A stretch of DNA of 64,000 nt from the NCBI RefSeq assembly GCF_001528665.1, contig NZ_BBYJ01000007.1:207953-271952 (forward strand). Reading direction: 5' to 3'. Below, in pieces: positions 16,641-26,450 of this stretch. Made by a program: the position numbers and the translations under genes. The notes below the pieces were generated by a model that did no database searches, had not been told where the DNA came from, and was given only the letters and a program-made list of their open reading frames with translations. Position 1 is the stretch's first letter. Every line of letters starts with the position of its first letter. Source of the DNA: Microtetraspora malaysiensis (GTDB taxonomy: Bacteria; Actinomycetota; Actinomycetes; Streptosporangiales; Streptosporangiaceae).

Positions 16641-17474
16641 TCATGGGCTCGCGGGGCGCACGTGGACCACGTCGCCCGCGCTGAGCGCGTGCTCCTCGCC
16701 GCCCGCGCGTACGAGCAGGCAGCCGGAGCCGTCCACGCCGGTGGCGACGCCGATCAGCGCCCGGTCGCCCGGCAGCTCCACCCGGACCTCCTGCCCGATC
16801 GTCGCGCACGAGGCGAGATAGGCGGCGCGCAGGCCGCAGGCGTCCGGATCGCCGCCGGCCGAGGTCCACTCGCGGTAGTGCGTCTCGATCTCACGGAGAA
16901 TCGCCCGCAGCAGCGGGTCGCGGTCGAGGCAGGCGGCCTTCTCGACGGCCAGCGAGGTCGCCCGCTCGACCGGCAGCTCCTCCGGCCGCATCGAGACGTT
17001 GAGCCCGATCCCGACGACGATGCCGCCTTCCACCCGCTCGGCGAGGATGCCGGCCAGCTTGCGCTCCCCGATCAGCAGGTCGTTGGGCCACTTCAGCCGG
17101 ACGTCCACCTCGGCCAGCCGCCGTACGGCAGCGGCGGCGGCGACGCCGACCAGCAGCGGCAGCCAGCCCAGCCGGGCGGGTCGCGCCGCCGCGGCGCCGG
17201 GCCGGAACAGCATCGAGACGGCCAGTCCGGAGCGCGGCGGCGCCGACCAGACGCGGTCCAGCCGCCCGCGCCCCGCCGTCTGGGCCTCGGCGACGAGCAC
17301 CGCGCCCTCGGGCGCGCCGCCCCGGGCCGCCTCGGCGAGATCGGCGTTCGTGGACCCGGCCCGTTCCACCACGGTGATCTCGGACCAGAGCGATCCGGGA
17401 CGGACGAGGGCCTGACGCAGCGCCCGCTCCGACAGCGGCGGCCGATCAAGGTCGGTGAAGCGCGATTCCGGCAT
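16641..17474 (-). CDS. birA: Biotin--[acetyl-CoA-carboxylase] ligase
   Basis: This 277-aa ligase adenylates biotin and attaches it to the carrier domain of acyl-CoA carboxylases. The biotin loop is AQTAGRGRLDRVW, the catalytic Lys is in LKWPNDLLIGERKLAGIL, and the C-terminal SH3-like domain is present (GVDGSGCLLVRAGGEEHALS). It lacks the N-terminal helix-turn-helix, so it is a class I ligase and not a biotin-operon repressor. It diverges from fdhD across 146 bp. A carboxylase beta-subunit gene lies 7 kb away. Confidence 0.94.
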   Translation of the reverse strand: MPESRFTDLDRPPLSERALRQALVRPGSLWSEITVVERAGSTNADLAEAARGGAPEGAVLVAEAQTAGRGRLDRVWSAPPRSGLAVSMLFRPGAAAARPARLGWLPLLVGVAAAAAVRRLAEVDVRLKWPNDLLIGERKLAGILAERVEGGIVVGIGLNVSMRPEELPVERATSLAVEKAACLDRDPLLRAILREIETHYREWTSAGGDPDACGLRAAYLASCATIGQEVRVELPGDRALIGVATGVDGSGCLLVRAGGEEHALSAGDVVHVRPASP

Positions 17475-17620
17475 TCGCCCAGGCTACCGGCCGCGCCGGA
17501 TTCGCCTTCGATCGGGGACGGGCCCGGCGCCGCCGCGCGCGCCCGGCGGGCGTAGCCTGAACGCACCCGGGCGTCGGGACGCGGGGCGCACCGCCCGATC
17601 ATGGTTCCAGGCCCGCCCCT

Positions 17621-18508
17621 GTGAGCAGCGACGATGGGATCGTGACCGTGCGACCGGCCGACAGCACCGCCCCCCGCCCCGGACCGGTCACCAGGATCCG
17701 GGTCCGGCAGGTGTCGGGCTCCGGCGTACGGGACCGGCGGGACGATCTGGCCACCGAGGAGCCGCTGGAGATCCGGCTCACCGCCGGAGGCGAGAGCCGT
17801 ACGGTCGCGATCACCATGCGGACGCCCGGCGCGGACTTCGAGCTGGCCGCCGGGTTCCTGCACGGCGAGGGCGTCGCCGGCGCCGGGGACATCGCGGCCA
17901 TCGGCTACTGCACGGACGCGGATCTGGAACCGGAGGCCCGCTACAACACCGTGACGGTCCGGCTGGCCGCCCCGCGGCTGCCGGACATCCCGCAGCTTGA
18001 GCGGCATTTCGTGACGTCCAGCGCCTGCGGGGTGTGCGGGACGGCCAGCCTGGACGCGCTGCGCGGCCGCTGTGCGCCCCTCGCCGACACGTCCCGGCTC
18101 ACCGTCTCCCCCGAGGTGCTGTACGGCCTTCCGCACCGGCTCAGGCAGGCGCAGGGGGTGTTCGGGCGGACCGGCGGCCTGCACGCGGCGGGCCTGTTCA
18201 CGGCCGACGGGACCCTGGTGACCGCCCGCGAGGACGTGGGGCGGCACAACGCCGTCGACAAATTGGTCGGCTGGGCGCTGCTGAACGGCCGGCTGCCGCT
18301 CTCCGAGCACGTCCTGCTGGTCAGCGGCCGGTCCAGCTACGAGATCATGCAGAAGGCGCTGGCGGCGGGCGTCCAGCTGGTCTGCGCGGTGTCGGCGCCC
18401 TCGTCCCTCGCTGTGGACCTGGCCCGCGAGTTCGGCCTCACCCTCGTCGGCTTCCTGCGCGACGAGCGGTTCAACATCTACTCCGGGGCCGAGCGGATCA
18501 CCGCCTGA
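17621..18508 (+). CDS. fdhD: Formate dehydrogenase accessory sulfurtransferase
   Basis: This protein of up to 295 aa delivers sulfur from cysteine desulfurase to the molybdenum cofactor of formate dehydrogenase. The essential cysteines are in SSACGVCGTASLD, and the conserved TREDVGRHNAVDKL-like segment is AREDVGRHNAVDKLVGW. The start is uncertain: GTG 17621 lacks a ribosome site, and GTG 17642 would trim seven residues. No formate dehydrogenase gene is in the window. Confidence 0.94.
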   Translation: MSSDDGIVTVRPADSTAPRPGPVTRIRVRQVSGSGVRDRRDDLATEEPLEIRLTAGGESRTVAITMRTPGADFELAAGFLHGEGVAGAGDIAAIGYCTDADLEPEARYNTVTVRLAAPRLPDIPQLERHFVTSSACGVCGTASLDALRGRCAPLADTSRLTVSPEVLYGLPHRLRQAQGVFGRTGGLHAAGLFTADGTLVTAREDVGRHNAVDKLVGWALLNGRLPLSEHVLLVSGRSSYEIMQKALAAGVQLVCAVSAPSSLAVDLAREFGLTLVGFLRDERFNIYSGAERITA

Positions 18509-18533
18509 CCCGGCGCCGGAGCCCGGCGCCGGG
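18509..18533. terminator. Bidirectional terminator between fdhD and ppc
   Basis: An 11-bp palindromic stem (CCCGGCGCCGG with CCGGCGCCGGG) with a 3-nt loop directly follows the fdhD stop and faces the convergent ppc end. Confidence 0.75.
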
Positions 18534-18542
18534 TTCGGAGGC

Positions 18543-21197
18543 TCAGCCGGTGTTCTGCAGGCCCGCGGCGACGCCGTTCACCGAGAGGAGCAGCAGCGTG
18601 GACAGCCGGTCCCGCTCGTTCTCGGACAGGTCGCCGTCGGCCCGCAGCGCCGACAGCGCACGGAGCTGGAGGTGACTCAGCGCGTCCACATAGGGGTCGC
18701 GGAGCTGCACGGCCCGGGACAGGACGCGGCGGTTCTCCAGGAGCCGCGTGTGCCCGGTCGTCTCCAGGACGAGCTTCCTGGTCAGGTCGTACTCGGCGAG
18801 CACCTGCCCGGCGAAGTCGTCTCTGCCGCCGAGCGCGAGATAGCGCGCGGCGATCGACCGGTCGGTCTTGGCCAGCGACATCTCGACGTTGTCCAGCAGC
18901 GACGCGAACAGCGGCCACTCCCGGTAGGCCGACCGCAGCTCCGCCAGCCCGCCGCCCGAGACCACCTCGGCCAGGCCGCTGCCCAGGCCGTACCAGCCGG
19001 GGAGGTTGACCCGGGTCTGCGCCCAGGCGAACACCCACGGGATGGCGCGCAGGTCGTCCAGGGAGCGGGGCGCGCCGAGCCCGCGGCGGGCGGGACGCGA
19101 GCCGAGCCGCAACGAGCCGATCTCCTCAAGGGGGCTGACCAGGGCGAACCACTCGGGGAAGCCCGGCGCCTCGGTCAGCGCCCGGTAGGCGCGCTCCGAC
19201 GCCGACGCCACCCGCTCGGCCAGCGCGCGGAACTTCGCCGCCGCGGCGGCCGTACGCGACTCGACGGTGGGCGTGGACGCGAGCAGCACGGCGTTGGTGA
19301 CCTGCTCGATGTGCCGCCGGGCGATGGCGGAGTGCCCGTAGCGGGCGAAGATGACCTCGCCCTGCTCGGTGACCTTGAACCGGCCGGCGACCGAGCCCGG
19401 GGCCTGGGCGAGCACCGCCCGGTTCGCCGGGCCGCCGCCCCGGCCGAGGGCGCCGCCCCGGCCGTGGAAGAGGGTGAGCTTGACGTCGTTGTCCTTCGCC
19501 CAGGCGGTCAGCGCGGCCTGCGCGTCGTACAGGCGCAGCGTCGCGGCGGCGGGGCCGAGCTCCTTGGCCGAGTCGGAGTAGCCGAGCATGACCTCGAGGC
19601 GGCGGCCGCCCGCGGCGAGCCTGCGGCGTACCGGCTCCAGCTCCAGCATGCCGGTCAGCACGTCGGCGGAGTTGTCCAGGTCGGCGCCGGACTCGAACAG
19701 CGGCACGACGTCGAGGACCGGGGCCCGGTCGCCGAGCGCGTGCCGGGCCAGCTCGTACACGGCCGCGATGTCGTCGGCCGAACGGGTGAAGGACACGACG
19801 TACCGGGAGCAGGCGGTCACGCCGAACCGCTCCTGGATCCAGGCGATCGTCCGGATCGTGGCGAGGACCTCCTCGCCGCGCTCGGAGAGCGACCCGGCGG
19901 CGATCTCCTCCAGGGTGGCCGCGTGGACCTGGGAGTGCTGGCGCACCTCCAGCTCGGCCAGGTGGAACCCGAACGTCTCCACCTGCCAGATCAGGTGCTG
20001 CAGCTCACCGTACGCCTGGCGGACGGCTCCGGCGCCGCGCAGGGACTCCTGAGCGATCCTGAGGTCGTCGAGCAGCTCGGACGGCGAGCGGTAGGCGAGG
20101 TCGAGGTCGCGGCTGCGGGTGGCCGCGATGCGGGTGGCGACGTAGAACAGCCACTGCCGGTGCGGCTCCTGCGGCGAGCGGGTGGCCATCTCCGACACCA
20201 GGTCGGGGAAGTCACCGGTGGCGCGGCCCAGCGCCTCGCGCAGCTTCGCCGACGGGGGCGTGTCCGTGGCGCCCGCGGTCATCGTGCGCCCGATCCGGGT
20301 GGCGGCGTTCTCCAGCGCGGTGAGCACGTGATCGGCCTGGATCAGGATGGCCTCGCGGGTGACCTTGGACGTCACGTTCGGGTTGCCGTCGCGGTCGCCG
20401 CCGATCCAGCTTCCGTACCGGATGAACGCCTTGGCGAGCGGCTCGCGCGTCCCCGTGCCGGGTTCGAGCGCCGCGTCCATCGCCCGGTAGATCATCGGCA
20501 CGGTGCGGAAGAGCGTCTCGTCGAAGGCCGCCATGGCGGTGCGCACCTCGTCGAGCGGGTCGAGCTTGGTCGAGCGGAGCTGGGCGGTCCGCCAGAGCAG
20601 GTCGATCTCCTCCAGCAGCCGCCGGTGGGCCTCCTCCCGCTCGCCGGCCCCTCTGCCGGGCGCGTTGTACGCGTCGAGCTGCCCGCTGATCCGCTGGATG
20701 GCGGTGACGACGGCGCGGCGCCGCGCCTCGGTCGGGTGGGCGGTGAGCACCGGACGGTATTCGAGCCCCTCGACGAGGTCGGCGGGCCGCTGGTCGCCGC
20801 CCAGCCGCTCGTCACCGCGCAGCTCCTGCACGGCCTCCGCGAGCGACTCCCTGAGCGGGACGTCGTCGCGGTCCCGCTGCCCCAGGATCCGGATGCGGTA
20901 GTGCTCCTCGGCGAGGTTGGCCAGATGGAAGTAGCAGGTGAACGCGCGCGCGATCTGGACCGCGCGGTCGAGGGGCCACTCGGCGACGAGGGCGGCGACC
21001 TCGTCGGCCGTCGTGTCGCCGCGCCGGGCGCCGATCACCGCTTTGCGCAGGCGCTCGACGTCGGCGAGGAGGTCGGGACCGCCGTGTTCGGCGATCACCT
21101 GGCCCAGGAGTCCACCCAGGAGTCGGACGTCGGCACGGAGCTCATCAGGCATCTCCGTGACGGCACTCTGTCGTTCGGCAGGAGCGATGGCGGCCAT
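18543..21197 (-). CDS. ppc: Phosphoenolpyruvate carboxylase
   Basis: This enzyme of about 884 aa carboxylates PEP to oxaloacetate, replenishing the TCA cycle. The catalytic His is in [13 protein letters not shown]. The glycine/arginine loop [14 protein letters not shown] and the aspartate-effector/C-terminal QNTG ending are present, so the chain is full length. The start is uncertain: TTG 21248, GTG 21222 and ATG 21197 are in frame, none with a good ribosome site. I chose ATG 21197 because the residues before it look non-coding and a DasR-like operator lies 51-66 bp upstream. It converges on fdhD. Confidence 0.95.
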   Translation of the reverse strand: MAAIAPAERQSAVTEMPDELRADVRLLGGLLGQVIAEHGGPDLLADVERLRKAVIGARRGDTTADEVAALVAEWPLDRAVQIARAFTCYFHLANLAEEHYRIRILGQRDRDDVPLRESLAEAVQELRGDERLGGDQRPADLVEGLEYRPVLTAHPTEARRRAVVTAIQRISGQLDAYNAPGRGAGEREEAHRRLLEEIDLLWRTAQLRSTKLDPLDEVRTAMAAFDETLFRTVPMIYRAMDAALEPGTGTREPLAKAFIRYGSWIGGDRDGNPNVTSKVTREAILIQADHVLTALENAATRIGRTMTAGATDTPPSAKLREALGRATGDFPDLVSEMATRSPQEPHRQWLFYVATRIAATRSRDLDLAYRSPSELLDDLRIAQESLRGAGAVRQAYGELQHLIWQVETFGFHLAELEVRQHSQVHAATLEEIAAGSLSERGEEVLATIRTIAWIQERFGVTACSRYVVSFTRSADDIAAVYELARHALGDRAPVLDVVPLFESGADLDNSADVLTGMLELEPVRRRLAAGGRRLEVMLGYSDSAKELGPAAATLRLYDAQAALTAWAKDNDVKLTLFHGRGGALGRGGGPANRAVLAQAPGSVAGRFKVTEQGEVIFARYGHSAIARRHIEQVTNAVLLASTPTVESRTAAAAAKFRALAERVASASERAYRALTEAPGFPEWFALVSPLEEIGSLRLGSRPARRGLGAPRSLDDLRAIPWVFAWAQTRVNLPGWYGLGSGLAEVVSGGGLAELRSAYREWPLFASLLDNVEMSLAKTDRSIAARYLALGGRDDFAGQVLAEYDLTRKLVLETTGHTRLLENRRVLSRAVQLRDPYVDALSHLQLRALSALRADGDLSENERDRLSTLLLLSVNGVAAGLQNTG

Positions 21198-21247
21198 GTT
21201 TTGAAGACTAGCGAGTTCGGTCACAACGTCGGATATCGGTCTCACCA

Positions 21248-21263
21248 ATTGGACTAGACCACT
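21248..21263. promoter_or_regulatory. DasR-like (dre) operator upstream of ppc
   Basis: ATTGGACTAGACCACT matches the GntR-family DasR consensus A(C/G)TGGTCTAGACCA(C/G)T at all but two positions; the palindromic 12-bp core TGGACTAGACCA differs at one. It sits about 50 bp upstream of the chosen ppc start. DasR controls GlcNAc/chitin and PTS genes in streptomycetes. Binding here is inference. Confidence 0.5.
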
Positions 21264-21302
21264 GCGCCATCGCCTCCGGCCAGCGGAAACGCCGCGCCGG
21301 CG

Positions 21303-22862
21303 TCAGGTCGGGCGGGACACCGCCGCGACGATCTCCGGAAGCCGGTTGTTCCCGATCATGCCGCCGAGCCTGCGGCCTCCCCACGCGGCCAGCAGCCCGT
21401 ACGGCACGGCGAGCACGCTCACCCAGGTGAGGCCGAACAAGGCCGGCAGCACGACGGGAAGCGCGACCATGCCGACGCCGAGCATCCCCAGCAGGGAGCC
21501 GAGGAACGCCTCGCCGCCCTGCCCGGGGGCCGCGCCACTGAAGGCGTTGAGCCGCTCGGGAAGGGTGTAGGGCACGAGGACGCTGGTCACCGCCCCAACA
21601 CCGAGGCCGACCCCGAGCACGCCCCACGCGGTGAACATCGCGGGGACGGACCAGAGCGGCTCGCCCGCGACAAGGGACGCGCCGACGGAGAGCACCAGCA
21701 GCAGCGGCACCGCGATGATCGCGGCGGCGAGCTGCCGCCCGGCGAAGTCGGCGCGTACGTCACGCTCGGTGGAGAAGGCGACCGCGTTCATCCAGAGGGA
21801 GCGACCGTCGATGCCGAAGGAGTTGGACGCCTGGACTCCGATGATCATCGCGGCCATGCAGACGGGACCGATCACGAACAGGGGGCCGTGCCAGGCCTCC
21901 GGTCCGCGCAACGAGAACATGACGATGCCGGACACCACGAGCGCCATGAACCAGGCGATCCGGCCGCGCGGCTCCCGCCGGGCGTACTTGAGCTCCTTGG
22001 CCGCGACCGCGCCGACCATGCCCTGCGGCAGGAGGCCGCCCAGGCGCGACCGGCGTACGGCGCCGCCGCTCCGGTTGGAGGAGTCGGGCGTGACCAGGGC
22101 GCGGCGCAGCGCCGCGATCCACAGCCAGGCGAGCACCGCGACCGCCACCACGAGGACCGCGAGCTCGCCGAGCCCGGCGAGGCCGCCGCCCGCGATCGCG
22201 TGGGCGGCTATGCCGGGCGGCGTCCAGCGCAGCACGGAGGCCGCCGCGTCGAGCATCGCGGCCGGGTCGGTGGACAGGCCGCCGTTGACGAGCATCCCGG
22301 GGAGCTGGAAGACCAGGAGGAGCAGCACGGCGCCGACCGCGAGCGCGTCACGCCCGCGACGGCTGCGCAGCGAGGCCGACAGCGCGGTGGTGACGGCGCG
22401 CGAGGCGACCAGGCACAGCGCGAACTGCAGCAGCACGGCCGGGATGCCGATCAGCACGCCGACCGGCCCGGACGCGAGGCCGACCACCGCGCCCGAGAGC
22501 GCGACCAGCGAGGCCAGCGGCCACGGCCCGGTCGCGGAGGCGGCCAGCAGCCCGGCCGTCATCTGCCGGGTGGTGAGCGGGAAGAGCGCCAGCCGGGACG
22601 GGTCGAGCGTCTCGTCCAGGCCGAATGCGAGCAGCGGGACGAAGATCCACCCCAGTGTGAACAGGGTGAACGCCACGATCCCGATGTTCAGCGCGATGCC
22701 GGGGTCGGCGGCCAGCCGCAGCAGGGAGAACAGGGTGAACCCCCCGGCGGCGCAGGCCAGCGCGAGCAGAGAGGTGAAGGCGAAGCCGAGCTGCTTGGCC
22801 ACGTCGCCGCGCAGGTTGCCGCGGATCAGCCGCAGCTTCAGACGGACGAAGAGCCCAACCAC
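21303..22862 (-). CDS. ABC-2 type transporter permease
   Basis: This 519-aa membrane protein has roughly 12 hydrophobic segments and little else. It begins with a short cytoplasmic stretch (LFVRLKLRLIRGNLRGDVAK) before the first helix. It overlaps the end of the ATPase gene by 25 bp, so the two are coupled and form one exporter. The family includes permeases of drug, lipid or peptide exporters; the substrate cannot be inferred. A soluble middle loop near residue 290 (AAKELKYARREPRG) is typical of this permease group. Confidence 0.88.
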   Translation of the reverse strand: MVGLFVRLKLRLIRGNLRGDVAKQLGFAFTSLLALACAAGGFTLFSLLRLAADPGIALNIGIVAFTLFTLGWIFVPLLAFGLDETLDPSRLALFPLTTRQMTAGLLAASATGPWPLASLVALSGAVVGLASGPVGVLIGIPAVLLQFALCLVASRAVTTALSASLRSRRGRDALAVGAVLLLLVFQLPGMLVNGGLSTDPAAMLDAAASVLRWTPPGIAAHAIAGGGLAGLGELAVLVVAVAVLAWLWIAALRRALVTPDSSNRSGGAVRRSRLGGLLPQGMVGAVAAKELKYARREPRGRIAWFMALVVSGIVMFSLRGPEAWHGPLFVIGPVCMAAMIIGVQASNSFGIDGRSLWMNAVAFSTERDVRADFAGRQLAAAIIAVPLLLVLSVGASLVAGEPLWSVPAMFTAWGVLGVGLGVGAVTSVLVPYTLPERLNAFSGAAPGQGGEAFLGSLLGMLGVGMVALPVVLPALFGLTWVSVLAVPYGLLAAWGGRRLGGMIGNNRLPEIVAAVSRPT

Positions 22863-23614
22863 GACAGCCCCTCCTCTCCGGTTCCGCGCGCGCCGACCAG
22901 GTCGAGGAACGCCTCGTTGAGCGTGCGGCCGTTCCGGATGACGTCGAGCGGCCCCTGGGCCACGACGCTGCCCCGGCTCATCACGGACACCCAGTCGCAG
23001 AGCCGCTCGACGAGGTCCATGACGTGGCTGGAGAAGATGACCGTGGACCCGGACGAGGTGTACCGCCGAAGGACGTCGACCAGCGTGTTCGCCGAGACCG
23101 GATCGACACCCTCGAACGGCTCGTCGAGGAAGAGCACGTCGGGGTTGTGCAGCAGCGCGGCGGCCAGGCCGATCTTCTTGCGCATGCCCGTGGAGTAGTC
23201 CACGACCAGCTTGTCCTGGGAGTCGACGAGGTCCATGACGCGCAGCAGCTCGGTGGCCCGCTGCTCGACCTCGGCGCGCGGGATGCCCCTGAGCTCGCCG
23301 TTGTACATCAGGAGCTCACGGCCGGAGAGCCGCTCGAACAGGCGCAGCCCCTCGGGGAGGACGCCGATGCGCGACTTGACCTTGACCGGGTCTCTCCACA
23401 CGTTGTGCCCGTTGATCTCGACCAGGCCGGCGTCCGGCCGCAGCAGCCCGGTGATCATGCTGAGGGTGGTGGTCTTGCCCGCGCCGTTGGGGCCGACCAG
23501 TCCGGCGAAGCTGCCCCTGGGCACCACGAGGTCCACGCCCGCGACGGCGACCTGCGCGCCGAATCGTTTGACGAGTCCTTGGGTGCGTACTGCCTCGGGC
23601 TTTGCTTCAACCAT
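22838..23614 (-). CDS. ABC transporter ATP-binding protein
   Basis: This 258-aa ATPase has Walker A GPNGAGKTTTLSMITGLL, signature region DYSTGMRKKIGLAAALLHNP (a YSTGM variant of LSGGQ, common in ABC-2 exporters), Walker B VLFLDEPFEGVDP, and the switch His in VIFSSHVMD. It is the upstream gene of a two-gene exporter operon with the permease. No substrate is suggested by neighbours. Confidence 0.93.
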   Translation of the reverse strand: MVEAKPEAVRTQGLVKRFGAQVAVAGVDLVVPRGSFAGLVGPNGAGKTTTLSMITGLLRPDAGLVEINGHNVWRDPVKVKSRIGVLPEGLRLFERLSGRELLMYNGELRGIPRAEVEQRATELLRVMDLVDSQDKLVVDYSTGMRKKIGLAAALLHNPDVLFLDEPFEGVDPVSANTLVDVLRRYTSSGSTVIFSSHVMDLVERLCDWVSVMSRGSVVAQGPLDVIRNGRTLNEAFLDLVGARGTGEEGLSWLGSSSV

Positions 23615-23697
23615 GCCCTCAACTCTGCCAGATCACCGGTGGCGGACGCGTGGATGCCGGCTGCGAGCTTAATCACGCTGACAAGGAGCATTTACTG

Positions 23698-23715
23698 TTA
23701 GGAAACTTTCCTTTA
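23698..23715. promoter_or_regulatory. Palindrome upstream of the LPMO gene
   Basis: TTAGGAAACTTTCCTTTA contains the perfect inverted repeat AGGAAA-C-TTTCCT, 41-53 bp upstream of the LPMO start and next to AT-rich promoter-like sequence. From memory, similar TTAGGAAA-TTTCCTAA motifs precede many secreted glycoside hydrolase genes in actinomycetes. The cognate regulator is not known to me. Confidence 0.5.
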
Positions 23716-23753
23716 GATTTGCCGTAATCACCCCCCAGCGAAGGAAGCACGAC

Positions 23754-24509
23754 ATGCGAAGAATGATCGCGTTCTTGGCAGGGCTGGCCGTCGCCCTCGC
23801 GACCGTGGTGGTCGTCGCCTCGCCGGCGTCGGCACACGGGTACATCTCCGACCCGCCGAGCCGCCAGGCGAACTGCGCCGAGCGCCGCGTGCCCAACTGC
23901 GGACAGATCATCTGGGAGCCGCAGAGCGTGGAAGGCCCCAAGGGCCTGCGGAACTGCAGCGGCGGCGACGCGCGGTGGGCGCCGCTCGACGACGAGACCA
24001 AGCCGTGGCCGGCCGCCAGCGTCGGCGACACGGTCACGTTCAACTGGCTGATCGAGGCCCGGCACGCCACCAGCACCTGGGAGTACTACGTCGGGGGCAC
24101 CCGGATCGCAGTGTTCGACGACCACGGCAGGGAACCGGGATCGACCGTCGCGCACACGGTGAGCCTCGGCGGCAGGACCGGCCGCATCAAGGTGCTGGCC
24201 ATCTGGAACATCGCCGACACCGAGAACGCCTTCTACAACTGCGTCGACCTCCAGGTCGGCCCCGGCGGCGGCGACCCGAGCCCGTCGCCCAGCCCGAGCC
24301 CGAGCCCGACCACGCGGCCCACGCCCAGCCCGTCGCCGACGTCGAGCCCGACCTCGGGTCCGGCCGGCGACTGGACCGCCGGCACCGCGTACCAGGGCGG
24401 TGACGTGGTGATCTACAACGGCGTCGCCTACCGCTGCCTCCAGGCGCACACCGCGCTGGCCGGCTGGGAGCCGCCGAACGTCCCCGCGCTCTGGCAGCGC
24501 GTGGCTTGA
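23754..24509 (+). CDS. Lytic polysaccharide monooxygenase (AA10) with chitin-binding module
   Basis: This 251-aa secreted copper enzyme oxidatively cleaves crystalline chitin (or cellulose). The signal peptide ends at ASA-27, leaving His28 (HGYISDPPSRQ) as the N-terminal copper ligand. The second ligand is His104 in EARHATSTWEYY, and Phe160 (NAFYNCVD) is the likely axial residue. A Pro/Ser/Thr linker (about 173-204) leads to a C-terminal CBM5/12-type module (DWTAGTAYQGGDVVIYNG, then YRCLQAHTA and WEPPNVPALWQ), which favours chitin. It is monocistronic, with a palindromic site upstream. AA10 specificity is not fully readable from sequence. Confidence 0.95.
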   Translation: MRRMIAFLAGLAVALATVVVVASPASAHGYISDPPSRQANCAERRVPNCGQIIWEPQSVEGPKGLRNCSGGDARWAPLDDETKPWPAASVGDTVTFNWLIEARHATSTWEYYVGGTRIAVFDDHGREPGSTVAHTVSLGGRTGRIKVLAIWNIADTENAFYNCVDLQVGPGGGDPSPSPSPSPSPTTRPTPSPSPTSSPTSGPAGDWTAGTAYQGGDVVIYNGVAYRCLQAHTALAGWEPPNVPALWQRVA

Positions 24510-24569
24510 CGCACTCCCCGGCGGGGGTCGCCCCGTGCCGGAGCGGCCCCCGCTGGTTACCCTGCGAAC

Positions 24570-26159
24570 ATGACCGCGGAACGGGCATCTGAGATCGACG
24601 TCCACACGACCGCAGGAAAGCTCGCCGACCTGGAGCGCCGCCGGGACGAGGCGGCCCACGCCGGTTCGGCGAGAGCGGTGGAGCGACAGCACGCCAAGGG
24701 CAAGATGACCGCCAGGGAGCGGGTGCGCGCCCTGCTGGACGAGGACTCGTTCGTCGAGTTCGACGCCATGGCCAGGCACCGGTCCACGAGCTTCGGCCTC
24801 GACCGGGAGCGCCCGTACGGCGACGGCGTGGTCACCGGCCACGGCACCGTGGACGGCCGCCCGGTCGCCGTGTTCGCGCAGGACTTCACGGTCTTCGGCG
24901 GCTCGCTCGGCGAGGTCTTCGGCGAGAAGATCGTCAAGGTCATGGACCACGCGCTCAAGACCGGCTGCCCGGTGGTCGGCATCAACGACTCCGGCGGCGC
25001 GCGGATCCAGGAGGGGGTCGTCTCCCTCGGCCTGTACGCCGAGATCTTCAAGCGGAACGTGCACGCGTCGGGCGTGATCCCGCAGATCTCGCTGGTCATG
25101 GGCCCGTGCGCGGGCGGCGCGGTCTACTCCCCCGCCCTGACGGACTTCGTGCTGATGGTCCGGGAGAAGTCCCACATGTTCATCACCGGCCCGGACGTCA
25201 TCAGGACCGTGACCGGCGAGGAGGTGACGTTCGAGGAGCTCGGCGGCGCGCACGCGCACGGCTCCAGGTCGGGCGTGGCGCACTACGAGGCGGCGGACGA
25301 GGAGGACTGCCTGGAGTACGCGCGGGCGCTGCTGTCCTACCTGCCGTCCAACAACCTGGACGACGCCCCCGTCTACACCGCCGACACGCCGATGGAGGTC
25401 ACCGGCGAGGATCTCGAACTCGACGCAGTCATCCCCGACTCGGCGAACAAGCCGTACGACATGCGCTCCGTGGTCGAGCGTGTCCTGGACGACGGCGAGT
25501 TCCTGGAGGTGCACGCGGGCTTCGCGCCGAACCTCGTGGTCGGCTTCGGCCGGGTCGACGGGCGCTCGGTCGGTGTGGTCGCGAACCAGCCGTTGAGTTT
25601 CGCCGGAACGCTCGACATCGCCGCCTCCGAGAAAGCCGCGCGTTTTGTACGGACTTGTGATGCTTTTAATATTCCGGTCTTGACATTTGTTGATGTTCCG
25701 GGATTCCTGCCAGGTACTGACCAGGAATGGAACGGAATCATCCGCCGCGGCGCGAAACTCCTCTACGCGTACGCCGAGGCGACCGTCCCCCTGGTCACGG
25801 TCATCACCCGCAAGGCGTACGGCGGGGCGTACGACGTCATGGGATCCAAACACCTCGGCGCGGACGTCAACCTCGCCTGGCCGACCGCGCAGATCGCGGT
25901 CATGGGCGCGCAGGGCGCGGTCAACATCCTCTACCGTCGCGAGCTGGCCGCGGCCGAGGACCCCGAGGCGGCCCGCGCCGGGTTCGTCCGGGAGTACGAG
26001 GACACGCTGGCCAACCCCTATCTGGCGGCCGAGCGCGGCTACGTGGACGCCGTGATCAGGCCGTCGGAGACCAGGGTCCAGATCGTCAGGGCGCTGCGCT
26101 CCCTCCGCAACAAGCGGGCGGCGCTCCCACCCAAGAAGCACGGGAACATCCCGCTCTGA
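24570..26159 (+). CDS. pccB: Acyl-CoA carboxylase carboxyltransferase (beta) subunit
   Basis: This 529-aa protein is the biotin-dependent carboxyltransferase that moves CO2 from carboxybiotin to propionyl- or acetyl-CoA. Crotonase-fold halves are visible: the N-terminal acyl-CoA side ([36 protein letters not shown]) and the C-terminal biotin side ([39 protein letters not shown]). The ending KKHGNIPL is typical of actinobacterial PccB/AccD5-type subunits. The biotin carboxylase subunit and small epsilon subunit are not adjacent. Codons around 25636-25745 are unusually A/T-ending (see separate entry). Confidence 0.94.
   Translation: MTAERASEIDVHTTAGKLADLERRRDEAAHAGSARAVERQHAKGKMTARERVRALLDEDSFVEFDAMARHRSTSFGLDRERPYGDGVVTGHGTVDGRPVAVFAQDFTVFGGSLGEVFGEKIVKVMDHALKTGCPVVGINDSGGARIQEGVVSLGLYAEIFKRNVHASGVIPQISLVMGPCAGGAVYSPALTDFVLMVREKSHMFITGPDVIRTVTGEEVTFEELGGAHAHGSRSGVAHYEAADEEDCLEYARALLSYLPSNNLDDAPVYTADTPMEVTGEDLELDAVIPDSANKPYDMRSVVERVLDDGEFLEVHAGFAPNLVVGFGRVDGRSVGVVANQPLSFAGTLDIAASEKAARFVRTCDAFNIPVLTFVDVPGFLPGTDQEWNGIIRRGAKLLYAYAEATVPLVTVITRKAYGGAYDVMGSKHLGADVNLAWPTAQIAVMGAQGAVNILYRRELAAAEDPEAARAGFVREYEDTLANPYLAAERGYVDAVIRPSETRVQIVRALRSLRNKRAALPPKKHGNIPL
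25636..25745 (+). other. Patch of A/T-ending codons inside pccB
   Basis: Codons for about residues 357-392 include CGT TTT GTA, ACT TGT GAT GCT TTT AAT ATT and ACA TTT GTT GAT GTT. The rest of the gene ends almost every codon in G or C. The protein sequence here is the conserved carboxyltransferase core, so only synonymous sites have shifted. It contains a TTGACA hexamer (25680-25685) but no convincing -10. Confidence 0.75.
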
Positions 26160-26450
26160 CCGGCCCGGAGGCGATATGCACCGGAATCGCGCGCGACGCC
26201 CCGACTCGGGAGGAACTCTCCGCACCCGTCCCGGGCGGCACTCCTGCCCCGATGTCGGGCGCAAAGAATGGGCAAACCCCGCACATGGGATGCCGAAGGG
26301 ACTGCTGCGCGCTCATGGGGCTCGGCGTTCGGCCATGCTTCGGCATTAGATCAGCGGAACAGGGTGTCAACGGCCTCAAGAGTTGGGAGTATCTAGAAAA
26401 GGGGGAGATATAGTCAGCCGATCATCTAGTGACGAGTCCTGGAGGACAAC
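26160..26450. other. Intergenic region before the NYN gene
   Basis: These 291 bp have no supported gene. The last 90 bp are AT-rich (around 26385-26430) and should hold the promoter of the NYN-domain gene, which has a good GGAGG ribosome site at 26441-26445. Confidence 0.4.

Noticed and set aside
18672-21257. Long open frame antisense to ppc (861 codons)
   Set aside because: Composition is Arg/Gly/Val-rich shadow typical of high-GC antisense frames; ppc on the other strand has every catalytic motif.
21240-21285. tRNA-like arm (GGCGCAGTGGTCTAGTCC on the minus strand)
   Set aside because: No acceptor stem, anticodon arm or T-loop could be folded; the sequence is better explained by a DasR-like palindrome.
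25680-25708. Internal promoter in pccB (TTGACA)
   Set aside because: No acceptable -10 at 16-18 bp; kept only as part of the odd codon patch.
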